A program made the translations under genes and the position numbers. Positions 1 to 6,788 of a DNA stretch of 17,199 nt are shown here, in pieces. The notes beneath the pieces were generated by a model. It worked only from the letters and a program-made list of their open reading frames with translations, searched no databases and was not told the origin of the DNA. Each line of letters opens with the position of its first letter. Positions within the stretch are counted from its first letter, which is position 1. This DNA comes from Chloroflexota bacterium (GTDB lineage Bacteria; Chloroflexota; Dehalococcoidia; DSTF01; JACRBR01). The stretch is taken from assembly GCA_021813085.1 (NCBI GenBank), contig JAKAMA010000007.1, positions 1-17,199 on the forward strand, read 5' to 3'.

Positions 1-2093
1 TCGATCGTCGCGAGGAGCAAGGGCACGATCATCCCCTTGTGGACGCCCTGCGGCCGCACTTCCACAACTTTGTTGCCGGCGAGGACCTGGACGGGGGCGT
101 TGCTCAGCATCTCGCCGAGCAGGAGGCGCAGCTCCTTCGCCTGGTACTCGCCGAAATCGGTCTCCGGCGCAAAGTCTGCCCTCGCCAGGCGGTAGTGCCA
201 CGCGAGCGAGCCGGTCTTCTCCTCGATGAAGGTGCCGCGGGTCGCGCCGACGAAGTGCTCCATGATGGGGCGCACCTTCTCCTTCCACTCCTGCGACACG
301 GGGCGCAGGATGCGCCAGGGCGCACCGGGGGCCATGCGTGACCACAGGCCGTGCTCCGCGTGCAGGCCAACGGGAAGGCAGCCGAGCCAGCGGTCAAGCG
401 AAGCGCGGGTGCGTCCGCTGACCACGTGCACGTGCAGGCCGGGCCGCGCCGCCAGCGCGCTCAGAAGGTCGCGCAGGTCAGGGTCAGGGACGGCCTCGTC
501 GGGCGTCGGTGCGAAGGGGACGAGCGTGCCGTCGTAGTCGAGAACCAGCAGCGCCTCCGGCGCGCGGCGGACGCACTCGACGATCGACGCGAGTTCCGAC
601 GGCGCGGACGCGCGCTGCGAGCGGCGGTACGCCGGGCCGGTCTCCGCCAGCGCGCCGATGAACGACTCGGCCCAACGGTGCACATCGTGGGTCAGCACGC
701 GCGAGCGGAGGGCACGCATGCGGGCCTTGCGTTCGGGCTCGGGCATGGACAGCGCATCATTGATGCGCGCGGCGAGACGCTCTGTATCGAACGGGTTGAT
801 GTGCAGCGCCTCACCCATCTCGGCAGCGGCGCCGGCGAACTCGCTGAGGATCAGCACGCCATCTTCATCGGTGCGGGCGGCGACGAACTCCTTGGCGACG
901 AGGTTCATGCCGTCGCGGACGGGCGTCACGAGCATGACGTCGGCGGCACGATAGAGCGCGCAGACCTCCGCCTGGGAGATCGCGCGGTACATATGGTGGA
1001 TGGGCATCCAGCTCGCCGTCGCGTGTCCGCTGTTGATGCGGCCGACCAGCTCGTCGATGCGGCGCTTGAACTCGGCGTACTGTTCGACGTGCTCGCGCGA
1101 CGGCACGGTGACCTGCACGACGCGCACGCGGTCGCACAGCTCCGGGTGGTCGGCGAACAGCCGGTCGATGGCGACGAGACGCCGCGGGATGCCCTTGGTG
1201 TAGTCGAGCCGGTCGATGCCGACGATGATCTTGCGGCCGCCGGCCTCCTCGCGCAGGGACGCGACCTCGCGCGCGACCTCGGGGCTGTCGGCGGAGCGCG
1301 CCCAGCGGGCGGCATCGACGCCCATCGGGAAGACGCCGAGCCGCACCCGGCGCTCGTCCTGCCAGAGCGCGTCTACATCGACGTCGGCGCCCAGGACGCG
1401 GCGCAGCGACGTGCTGAAGTGGCGGAGGTAGCCGGGCGTGTGGAAGCCGATGAGGTCGGCACCGAGCAGGCCCTGGAGGATCTCCTCGCGCCAGGGCAGC
1501 ACGCTGAACACCTCCGACGAGGGGAACGGCACATGGAGGAAGAAGCCGATGCGGGCATCGGGGAGGGCGCGACGCAGCATCGCCGGCACCAGCATCAGGT
1601 GGTAGTCCTGCACCCAGATCAGGTCTCCGGAGCGGTAGTTGTCGATGACGGCGCGGGCGAATTTCTCGTTGACACGGCGGAAGACATCCCAGTCCCCGAG
1701 CTCGTTCGGGAGCTGATCGATGAGGTAATGAAACAGCGGCCAGAGGACGCCGTTCGCCATGTTCTCGTAGTATTCGTTGACCTCGTCCTGCGTGAGGTAG
1801 ACGGGCAGCGCGCGGAGGTCGGCGAGCTTGTCGTCGAGCTCCTGCTTCTGGTGCGGGTCGAGCTGCAGCTCGCCCGGCCAGCCGATCCAGAGCCCGCCGG
1901 AGCGCTGATGCGGACCCCAGAGCCCCGTGGCGAGCCCGCCCGACGACGGCTCGACGCTGATCGCGCCGTCGTCGTCGACCCTGGCGGTGATCGGCAGGCG
2001 GTTGGCGACGAGAAGGAGACGGCCCGTCGCCGGCGGGACGTCGGACGGGTACGGCAGCGACGGTGCGGCGGGCTGCGGGGCGATGGTCGTCAA
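1..2093 (-). CDS. otsA: Bifunctional trehalose-6-phosphate synthase/phosphatase (OtsA-OtsB fusion), 3' end missing
   Basis: The gene makes trehalose-6-phosphate from UDP-glucose and glucose-6-phosphate and then dephosphorylates it to trehalose, a cytoplasmic osmo- and stress protectant. About 697 codons are visible; the frame leaves the window at base 1. Residues ~24-480 form the GT20 synthase domain: NRLP at 31-34, SSGGLATGL near 50-58, and R295/K300 in [11 protein letters not shown], matching the UDP-glucose/phosphate-binding Arg and Lys of E. coli OtsA. A HAD phosphatase domain begins near 510 with DYDGT (nucleophile D519, D521), followed by VVSGR and [12 protein letters not shown]. The last HAD motif (GDDxTDE) lies beyond the edge, so an estimated 40-60 residues are missing. 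The start is a TTG at 2091-2093, eight bases after a perfect AGGAGG; no better ATG fits. The leader contains a c-di-AMP riboswitch. Function is very likely; that both activities are intact is inferred. Confidence 0.95.
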   Translation of the reverse strand, partial: MTTIAPQPAAPSLPYPSDVPPATGRLLLVANRLPITARVDDDGAISVEPSSGGLATGLWGPHQRSGGLWIGWPGELQLDPHQKQELDDKLADLRALPVYLTQDEVNEYYENMANGVLWPLFHYLIDQLPNELGDWDVFRRVNEKFARAVIDNYRSGDLIWVQDYHLMLVPAMLRRALPDARIGFFLHVPFPSSEVFSVLPWREEILQGLLGADLIGFHTPGYLRHFSTSLRRVLGADVDVDALWQDERRVRLGVFPMGVDAARWARSADSPEVAREVASLREEAGGRKIIVGIDRLDYTKGIPRRLVAIDRLFADHPELCDRVRVVQVTVPSREHVEQYAEFKRRIDELVGRINSGHATASWMPIHHMYRAISQAEVCALYRAADVMLVTPVRDGMNLVAKEFVAARTDEDGVLILSEFAGAAAEMGEALHINPFDTERLAARINDALSMPEPERKARMRALRSRVLTHDVHRWAESFIGALAETGPAYRRSQRASAPSELASIVECVRRAPEALLVLDYDGTLVPFAPTPDEAVPDPDLRDLLSALAARPGLHVHVVSGRTRASLDRWLGCLPVGLHAEHGLWSRMAPGAPWRILRPVSQEWKEKVRPIMEHFVGATRGTFIEEKTGSLAWHYRLARADFAPETDFGEYQAKELRLLLGEMLSNAPVQVLAGNKVVEVRPQGVHKGMIVPLLLATI

Positions 2094-2147
2094 AACGCCG
2101 GCCTCCTGCGATCCATGCCAGCCGAGAAGCAGCGCAAGGGACACCAA

Positions 2148-2174
2148 GAAGGACAGGGAGCGACCCTGCCCTTC
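2148..2174 (-). terminator. Terminator-like hairpin between c-di-AMP riboswitch and otsA
   Basis: On the minus strand GAAGGGCAGGG pairs with CCCTGTCCTTC across a five-base loop, giving an 11-bp stem with one G-U pair. A moderately T-rich stretch (TTGGTGT) follows. It lies between the aptamer and the otsA start codon, where a riboswitch expression platform is expected. Its 5' arm (GAAGGGC) could instead pair with GCCTTC in the aptamer loop, a plausible antiterminator. The T tract is poor, so termination strength is uncertain. Confidence 0.6.
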
Positions 2175-2185
2175 ATCGAGCGTCG

Positions 2186-2312
2186 TCGCCTCTCACGTGC
2201 CTGCGAGGTTAGCTGTCGGGTTCGGTCTGAGAAGGCTGACCTACTCGCGCCGTCGCGCGAGATTCACCCCACCGATGGTTCCCCCGCTCCGCGTCCGCGG
2301 ATTCGGCCCTAT
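2186..2312 (-). promoter_or_regulatory. Cyclic di-AMP riboswitch (ydaO-yuaA class)
   Basis: Read on the minus strand, the conserved blocks of the ydaO motif appear in order: GGCCGAATCC, GCGGGGGAACC, TGGGGTGAATC, a variable CGCGC/GCGCG hairpin, AGTAGG, GGTC-loop-GACC, CCGAACCCGACAGCTAACC, then CGCAGGC. The loop GCCTTCTCA can pair with the downstream TGAGAGGC (one bulged T), reproducing the ydaO pseudoknot. The layout closely matches the crystallised thermophile ydaO aptamers as I remember them. It begins a few bases after a predicted transcription start and lies about 93 bases before the otsA start codon, in the same direction. The class usually turns genes off when c-di-AMP is high; that polarity here is inferred from the hairpin that follows. 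Confidence 0.92.
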
Positions 2313-2325
2313 GCGGTTTGCGAAA

Positions 2326-2334
2326 AGTATACCA
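2326..2334 (-). promoter_or_regulatory. otsA: Extended -10 promoter of the otsA riboswitch transcript
   Basis: The minus strand reads TGG then TATACT, an extended -10 element with a 5/6 hexamer. No good -35 lies 16-18 bases upstream, as is common with extended -10 promoters. Transcription would begin near 2319, just before the first conserved riboswitch block, which supports the call. Confidence 0.6.
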
Positions 2335-2466
2335 CGCGGGCAAGGACGCACCGCGTGCGCCGGGGAGCGCGGCGGGAGCGTTCATGGTGGACGCCGGGAT
2401 ATTTTGTGCTTCGGTTAGATTTCTTCAGTGCTCATAGCCCGGGGGCGTGCTGCACGCGCGCGCCTC

Positions 2467-2495
2467 GTGACGCAGACGCACGGCTGGCGTAGACT
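2467..2495 (+). promoter_or_regulatory. Candidate sigma-70 promoter for the SDR gene
   Basis: GTGACG (2467-2472) and TAGACT (2490-2495) are separated by 17 bases and resemble -35 and -10 elements. The predicted start, near 2502, would give a leader of about 38 bases to the ATG at 2540. A small GCGTG/CACGC hairpin lies just upstream. Match quality is moderate. Confidence 0.45.
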
Positions 2496-2539
2496 GGCGC
2501 GAGATCTCCCGGCGACGCAGTCCATTGACAGGAGCGCGT

Positions 2540-3325
2540 ATGTCATCGAAATGGGCGCTGATCCTCGGCGCCTCAAGCGGCTTCGGCGGCGCCACGTCGG
2601 TCGAGCTGGCGCGGGCCGGATACGGCGTCTTCGGCGTGCACTTCGACCTGCGCTCGACGCTGCCCAACGCACTGCGCGTGCAGGACGAGGTGAGGGCGGC
2701 CGGGCAGGAGGCGGTCTTCTTCAACGTCAACGCGGCCGATGCGGAGAAGCGCGCCACCACGCTCGACGCCGTCCGCGAGAAGCTCGGCCGGGACGGCTAC
2801 GTGCACGTGCTGATGCACTCGCTCGCATTCGGCTCGCTGCTGCCGTTCATCGACGATGACCCGAAGGGGCGCATCAGCCAGAAGCAGATGGACATGACGC
2901 TCGACGTGATGGCCCACAGCCTGGTGTACTGGGCGCAGGACATGGCGTCGCGCCGTCTGCTCGGCCGCAACAGCCGCATCTTCGCGATGACCAGCTCCGG
3001 ATCGACGCGGGTGATCGCGGCGTACGGCGCCGTCTCCGCCGCGAAGGCCGCGCTGGAATCGCACATCCGGCAGCTCGCGTTCGAGATGGCGCCGCTCGGC
3101 GTCACGGCCAACGCCATCCGCGCCGGCGTCACCGACACGCCGGCGCTGCGGCGCATCCCCGGCGGGCCGGAGCTGCACCAGCGCGCCATGGAGCGCAACC
3201 CCAGCGGCCGCGCGACGACGCCCGAGGACGTCGCGCGGGCCATCGCCGTGCTGTCCGACGAGCGGCTCTACTGGATGACCGGCAACGTCATTGGCATCGA
3301 TGGGGGCGAAGAGCTGAGTGCGTAG
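2540..3325 (+). CDS. SDR-family oxidoreductase, enoyl-ACP reductase-like (FabI/FabL type)
   Basis: A 261-residue short-chain dehydrogenase, probably a cytoplasmic NAD(P)H-dependent reductase; the best guess is the last step of fatty-acid elongation. It has a classical Rossmann loop GASSGFG at 10-16, HSLAFGSLLPF at 93-103 (comparable to HSIGFAP of FabI), Ser152/Ser153, and a catalytic pair Y162 and K169 spaced Tyr-x6-Lys. That spacing is diagnostic of FabI/FabL enoyl reductases; most SDRs have Tyr-x3-Lys. It ends with the usual MTGNVIGIDGGEEL. The ATG at 2540 follows AGGAG at proper spacing; a TTG 15 bases upstream is in frame but has no ribosome site. The gene diverges from otsA and converges on the DRTGG gene. 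The glycine motif is more FabL-like than FabI-like. SDR membership is certain, the exact substrate is not. Confidence 0.85.
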   Translation: MSSKWALILGASSGFGGATSVELARAGYGVFGVHFDLRSTLPNALRVQDEVRAAGQEAVFFNVNAADAEKRATTLDAVREKLGRDGYVHVLMHSLAFGSLLPFIDDDPKGRISQKQMDMTLDVMAHSLVYWAQDMASRRLLGRNSRIFAMTSSGSTRVIAAYGAVSAAKAALESHIRQLAFEMAPLGVTANAIRAGVTDTPALRRIPGGPELHQRAMERNPSGRATTPEDVARAIAVLSDERLYWMTGNVIGIDGGEELSA

Positions 3326-3331
3326 GAGTAC

Positions 3332-3356
3332 GTCGCCGGCGCGCGCTGCCGGCTAC
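3332..3356. terminator. Bidirectional terminator-like hairpin between convergent genes
   Basis: GTCGCCGGC and GCCGGCTAC form a stem of GCCGGC plus two outer pairs around a 7-base GC-rich loop. It sits exactly between the SDR stop codon and the stop codon of the convergent P-loop gene, overlapping the latter. No T tract is present on either strand. Confidence 0.5.
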
Positions 3357-4231
3357 GAAACGACAGGCAGCGGCAGCGAAACGTCCGCCTCATCGAGCAT
3401 CTCGACAACGCGCCGGAGCTTTACGTCGCCGTCGAAGCGGCTGCGCCCGTAGAGCGCTTCGACCTTCGCCATCGTCTCCACCGTCGAGCCCGGGACCGCC
3501 AGCAGAGAGACCTCATCCGGGTGGCTACACACGCGGTCGAGCAGGTACGGGCTCGGCTCGCCGCCACCCGTGATCACCAGGCATCGGACGTCGGTGAGGA
3601 GCGCCGCGAGCTGGACATCCGTCTTGTCGAAACGGGTGATGACGCAGACCCGCTCGCGACTGCCGAAATACGGCGACCCGGCGTCGGACGCGACGGTGCC
3701 GATCATCACGCGGCCGATGGACTGCGGCTCGGCGCTCCGGTGCAGCCAGCGTCCGCCGAGCGCCGCAGCGAGGTCGTCGAGCGACGGCGCGGCGAGGACG
3801 CGATCCTCGGGCAGCACCGCCAGCACGCCCGCCCGCGCGCGCACCGTCGCGACGGCTGCGGCGGGTACACGCGTGATGATCTTGCCGACGACCGCGTCCA
3901 TGGACGCGTCGACGTCCGGGGACGCGGGACCTCCGACGGCGACGACACGGGCATCGAGCGACGAGACGAGCTCGTGCACCGATCCGGGTGGCGCTTCCAG
4001 CACCACCTCGCCCGCAAGCGACCGCACCGCGTCGAGCGTCATGGGTGTCGCGGGGGCAGAGAGGTCATCGAGTGCCGCGAACGTCGCCGAGTCCGGCGCG
4101 GCGCTCTCGTCGCCGGCGAGGCGCGCGAGCGTCACCTGCGCGCCATCGCGCGCCAGGCGGTACGCGAGCGCCGCGGCGATCAGGCTGCGACCGGCGCGCG
4201 GCTCAGATGACGCAACGAGCAGGACGGGCAT
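3353..4231 (-). CDS. P-loop protein with DRTGG domain (phosphotransacetylase N-terminal-like)
   Basis: The 292-residue protein has two parts. Residues ~1-125 resemble a BioD/dethiobiotin-synthetase-like P-loop domain: VLLVASSEPRAGRS at 3-16 occupies the Walker A position, but the usual Lys is Arg15. Residues ~135-265 fit a DRTGG domain as found before the catalytic domain of long Pta proteins: LPEDRVLAAPS, GRVMIG, VITRFDKTDVQLAAL (197-211), CLVITGGGEPS (217-227), and a VPGSTVETMAKVEALYGRSRF ending. No phosphotransacetylase catalytic domain follows, so this is the stand-alone regulatory or sensor arrangement seen in several bacteria and archaea. The ATG at 4231 has GAGGT just upstream; an in-frame ATG 36 bases earlier lacks one and would lie inside the promoter. 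The biochemical role of such stand-alone proteins is not established. The family call is fairly secure. Confidence 0.8.
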   Translation of the reverse strand: MPVLLVASSEPRAGRSLIAAALAYRLARDGAQVTLARLAGDESAAPDSATFAALDDLSAPATPMTLDAVRSLAGEVVLEAPPGSVHELVSSLDARVVAVGGPASPDVDASMDAVVGKIITRVPAAAVATVRARAGVLAVLPEDRVLAAPSLDDLAAALGGRWLHRSAEPQSIGRVMIGTVASDAGSPYFGSRERVCVITRFDKTDVQLAALLTDVRCLVITGGGEPSPYLLDRVCSHPDEVSLLAVPGSTVETMAKVEALYGRSRFDGDVKLRRVVEMLDEADVSLPLPVVS

Positions 4232-4257
4232 CGGCACCTCGATCGTCGATTCGGCGC

Positions 4258-4266
4258 AGTATAGCA
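4258..4266 (-). promoter_or_regulatory. Extended -10 promoter for the DRTGG-domain gene
   Basis: The minus strand reads TGC then TATACT, an extended -10 like that of otsA, with no clear -35. The predicted start lies about 20 bases before the ATG at 4231. Confidence 0.55.
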
Positions 4267-4311
4267 ACGGCCTTGCTTACGAGCAGAGGCGCACGCCGGC
4301 TCCGCGATTCC

Positions 4312-4339
4312 TTGCCCGTGCCGACGGGCCGCCGATACA
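4312..4339 (+). promoter_or_regulatory. Promoter of tRNA-Phe, containing the GCCGATAC motif
   Basis: TTGCCC (4312-4317) and GATACA (4334-4339) are 16 bases apart, and the -10 region lies within GCCGATAC (4331-4338). The predicted start near 4346 leaves a leader of about five bases before the mature tRNA. GCCGATAC also occurs upstream of three regulatory genes further right in the window. Confidence 0.45.
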
Positions 4340-4350
4340 CTCAGGCTCGT

Positions 4351-4426
4351 GCCGAGGTAGCTCAGGTGGTAGAGCACACGACTGAAAATCGTGGTGTCGG
4401 CAGTTCAACTCTGCCCCTCGGCACCA
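4351..4426 (+). tRNA. tRNA-Phe (anticodon GAA), CCA encoded
   Basis: A complete 76-base cloverleaf is visible. The acceptor stem GCCGAGG pairs with CCTCGGC, the D stem is GCTC/GAGC, and the anticodon stem CACGA/TCGTG holds the loop CTGAAAA with anticodon GAA. The T stem GGCAG/CTGCC holds TTCAACT. Discriminator A and an encoded CCA end the gene. An antisense open frame across this gene is the usual false ORF of a tRNA locus. Confidence 0.98.
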
Positions 4427-4444
4427 TCCATCAGACTGGGACAG

Positions 4445-4473
4445 CGGCGGGCAGCGGGCGACCCTGCCCGCCG
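4445..4473. terminator. Strong hairpin between tRNA-Phe and the convergent gene
   Basis: CGGCGGGCAG pairs perfectly with CTGCCCGCCG (10 bp) around a 9-base loop. It lies 18 bases after the tRNA CCA end and 31 bases beyond the stop of the minus-strand gene, so it could end transcription from both sides. There is no T tract. Confidence 0.55.
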
Positions 4474-4504
4474 TCGCCGTGCTCACCGCGGCGCGCGGGC
4501 GCCG

Positions 4505-5635
4505 CTACGTCGCCGGCGCGACGTCGCTCCAGGGGTTGAAGTCGTACGGCTGGTACGCGCCGAGTAGCAGGAACTCGATGATCCCGTGGCCAACGCCGAG
4601 GCCGTCGATACCATCGACGGTGTAGTCGCAGACCGTCTCGGTCTGGCCGGCGACGCGTCGCAAGAGCGCCTCGTCGCGGAGATCCCAGGTCTCGCCCTCG
4701 ACGACCAGCGGCCCCTGATACTGGCCATGGCGCCAGCCACCGCTGTAGGCGTATCCGGCGCCCGCCATGTAGATCGTCGACTTCGGCTCCATGCGGATCG
4801 TCGCCGGCGTGCCGTGGGGCCGCGCGACGGTCAGCGTCCCGCGCTCGAACGTGCGCGTGCCTGGGCGCATCTTGATGTCGTGTCCGGCCACCGTCAGCCG
4901 CTCTGCCGGCCCGCCCCGCGCGTACGTCGGGATCAGCTCGGCTGCGGCGTGCCAGCGCGTGCCATCGGGGTCCTCGCTGCACGTATACGGCAGACAGGCC
5001 GCCTCGAACTGGATCGGTGTCCAGATCCAGAAGAAGCCGCCTGGCCCGCCACCGGGCGGTGGCGCGGATGGCGGCTCGGCACCGCCCACCGGGCGCACGC
5101 CCCACGAGTGGTCGCGCGCACCCCACCACGCCGACGGCTCGACGTCGAATGTGCGCCCGCCGGCCGTGAGCGTGCCCGACCAGCGGCCACCCTGTGTCAG
5201 CCGCGTATAGTCCATCACGACGCGGTTGCCGGCGCGGCGAAGGAAATGCGGCTCCTCGAACGGCGGCGCCGCGCCCTCGAACGTCAGGTCGAGCGCGAGC
5301 CCGAACGCGTTCGGCTCGACCGTCACGCGGAACCGCCTGAGCCCCTCCAGCACCTCGACGCGCACCGGCCCGGCGCTCGAGTCCATCCGGTCGGAGCCGA
5401 GCGCGCGTGACGCCCGGACGATGTACTGCGTCGTGCCGCCGATCACGCACGTCGCGAACGCGTCAAGGACGCCGATGTTCGGGTACAGGCCCATGGCAAC
5501 CACGAGGAAGGCCTCGCCGTCGAGCGTGTGGGCGTTGAAGTAGTAGCGGTCGTAGAAGTTGCGGTCGCTGGTAGCGACGTGGTCGACCGTGTCGGGCGTC
5601 TGGTGTACGAGGTAGTCGTCGAGGCGGCTCAGCAT
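4505..5635 (-). CDS. Conserved hypothetical protein resembling CrtC/AttH lipocalin-like families
   Basis: The 376-residue protein has no signal peptide or membrane segment. It is rich in aromatic residues and predicted beta strands: FYDRYYFNAHT (27-37), EAFLVVAMGLYPN (41-53), a central SAWWGARDHSWGVRP (168-182), FFWIWTPIQF (201-210), and EPKSTIYMAGAGYAYSGGWRHGQYQ nearer the end, reaching FNPWSD near the C terminus. The RDHSWGxRP block is typical of hydroxyneurosporene-synthase/AttH-like double-lipocalin proteins, which bind or modify hydrophobic molecules. A Pro/Gly-rich insert (about 184-200) interrupts the fold right after that block. The start at 5635 follows GGAG at good spacing and a promoter-like TACAAT. 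Its function is unknown, and the family link rests on motif resemblance only. Confidence 0.72.
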   Translation of the reverse strand: MLSRLDDYLVHQTPDTVDHVATSDRNFYDRYYFNAHTLDGEAFLVVAMGLYPNIGVLDAFATCVIGGTTQYIVRASRALGSDRMDSSAGPVRVEVLEGLRRFRVTVEPNAFGLALDLTFEGAAPPFEEPHFLRRAGNRVVMDYTRLTQGGRWSGTLTAGGRTFDVEPSAWWGARDHSWGVRPVGGAEPPSAPPPGGGPGGFFWIWTPIQFEAACLPYTCSEDPDGTRWHAAAELIPTYARGGPAERLTVAGHDIKMRPGTRTFERGTLTVARPHGTPATIRMEPKSTIYMAGAGYAYSGGWRHGQYQGPLVVEGETWDLRDEALLRRVAGQTETVCDYTVDGIDGLGVGHGIIEFLLLGAYQPYDFNPWSDVAPAT

Positions 5636-5678
5636 GTGGTCTCCAGTCAGAGGCAACCGGCGCAGGCCAATCGGCGCC

Positions 5679-5694
5679 ATTGTAGGCGGCCGCC
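5679..5694 (-). promoter_or_regulatory. Candidate promoter with palindromic operator for the lipocalin-like gene
   Basis: On the minus strand TACAAT (5684-5679) matches five of six -10 positions and would start transcription about 36 bases before the ATG. Directly upstream, where RNA polymerase would sit, is the perfect 10-base palindrome GGCGGCCGCC (5685-5694). No convincing -35 is seen. The palindrome may be an operator or simply GC-rich chance. Confidence 0.35.
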
Positions 5695-5700
5695 TGCGTT

Positions 5701-5793
5701 GGGTGAAGCGAGCCCGCTGGCTCACCCGGGCTGGTGGGCGACGCGCAGCGTGGAGCACAGCCGCCCTCGGCTGTGCGTCCGGCAGAGCCGGAC
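5701..5793. repeat. Cluster of three hairpins, candidate interspersed palindromic repeat
   Basis: The 271-base gap between the methyltransferase stop and the lipocalin-like start holds three adjacent hairpins. The first is GGGTGA/TCACCC with an inner AGCG/CGCT (5701-5727). The second is GCACAGCCG-CCCT-CGGCTGTGC (5755-5776, nine perfect pairs). The third is GTCCGGC-AGA-GCCGGAC (5777-5793, seven perfect pairs). The last two abut exactly, a layout typical of REP/BIME-like extragenic elements. They could also end the methyltransferase message. No second copy is present in this window. The rest of the gap (5794-5906) shows no gene. Confidence 0.5.
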
Positions 5794-5906
5794 GACCGAC
5801 GCGGTAGAGCCCAGACGGCCCTGCCGGCGCCTCGTGCGACGAACTGCCGCCGCGTCGGAGACCTGTTGGCGGACCGCGGCGGCGAAACAGCGTGAGAAGC
5901 GCCACA

Positions 5907-6788
5907 CTACCGCGGACGCCAGGAGAAGATGGCCGAGCGCGTCGCGGCCGCCGTGCTGCCCAGCCGTCCGTTGGGAAGCGGCACCATGCGCTGGTCGAGG
6001 AGCGCGGCGAGCTTCGTGCGTGCATCGTGGTCGTCGTCGCGCAGACAAAGGCTGTTCGCCACCTGCTGCACCGCTTCCTCCCGCGTCTCGAACGTCCACG
6101 TGAGCGGCATGCTGACGATCTCGACGTCGGCGAAGATGCCGATCTGCGCGAGGACGTTGAACAGGTCGACGTGCGCCGGCTGCGGCTGCAACGGCACGCC
6201 ATGGAACGCGCTCCAGAGCCCGAAGTCGGTCGCCAGCGGGTCCGCGCGGAGGTAGATGAATACGCGCTCGATGGCGCTCGACTCGAGCTTGCGCACGAAC
6301 GGCACGACGTCGGCGATCGGGTACAGGACGTGCGAGCAAATCACATAGTCGGCCGGCTCCACCTCGGCAGACATCCACTCCGCCTGCACCGTCGCCACGT
6401 TCTCGATCGTTCGTGCGGCGAGGTCTTCCCGCAGCAGTCCGAGCATCGCCGCCGACGGATCGACTGCCGTGATCTGGGCCACGTGCTGCGCCAGCGCGAG
6501 CGTGTGCCTCCCCGTCCCCGCCCCGACATCGAGCAGCGTGCTCGCGGGCGTGACCGCCTCCCGCACCCGCACGAGGAACGGGTCCTCCTCCGTGCGCGCA
6601 TGGGTCGCGTTCCGGAACGCCACCGCGCGGCGCCCCCAGTAATCGACGTGCTCGATGCCCGCCTCCGCATACGCCGCGTCCATCTGCACACGCCGTCGCT
6701 CGACGATCTCCGCCCAGCGCCGCACGTAGTCGATCTCCGGAGGATTGGCCGGCAGCGGCCTCCCGCTAGGTGTTGTGTGGGCTGTCAT
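5907..6788 (-). CDS. Class I SAM-dependent methyltransferase
   Basis: A 293-residue cytoplasmic methyltransferase. Motif I STLLDVGAGTGRHTLAL lies at about 83-99, the acidic motif II ends in AVD110, and VATVQAEWMSAEVEPADYVICSHVLYPI follows as motifs III and IV. The N-terminal ~80 residues are helical and charged (RRWAEIVERRRVQMDAAY). The substrate is unknown. The ATG at 6788 has GGGAG eight bases upstream and overlaps the end of the preceding 133-residue gene by 23 bases, which suggests translational coupling and joint function. The frame is open further upstream, but that stretch only shadows the preceding gene. Family assignment is secure; role is not. Confidence 0.88.
   Translation of the reverse strand: MTAHTTPSGRPLPANPPEIDYVRRWAEIVERRRVQMDAAYAEAGIEHVDYWGRRAVAFRNATHARTEEDPFLVRVREAVTPASTLLDVGAGTGRHTLALAQHVAQITAVDPSAAMLGLLREDLAARTIENVATVQAEWMSAEVEPADYVICSHVLYPIADVVPFVRKLESSAIERVFIYLRADPLATDFGLWSAFHGVPLQPQPAHVDLFNVLAQIGIFADVEIVSMPLTWTFETREEAVQQVANSLCLRDDDHDARTKLAALLDQRMVPLPNGRLGSTAAATRSAIFSWRPR

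Noticed and set aside
351..2492. Plus-strand open frame of 713 codons
   Set aside because: It is antisense to the otsA-otsB fusion and its riboswitch. The translated product is Arg/Ala/Asp-rich with no domain, and the minus strand has full GT20 and HAD motifs.
4277..4486. Minus-strand open frame across the tRNA (residues like ELNCRHHDFQSCALPPELP)
   Set aside because: A well-known false ORF type produced by the complement of tRNA-Phe genes.
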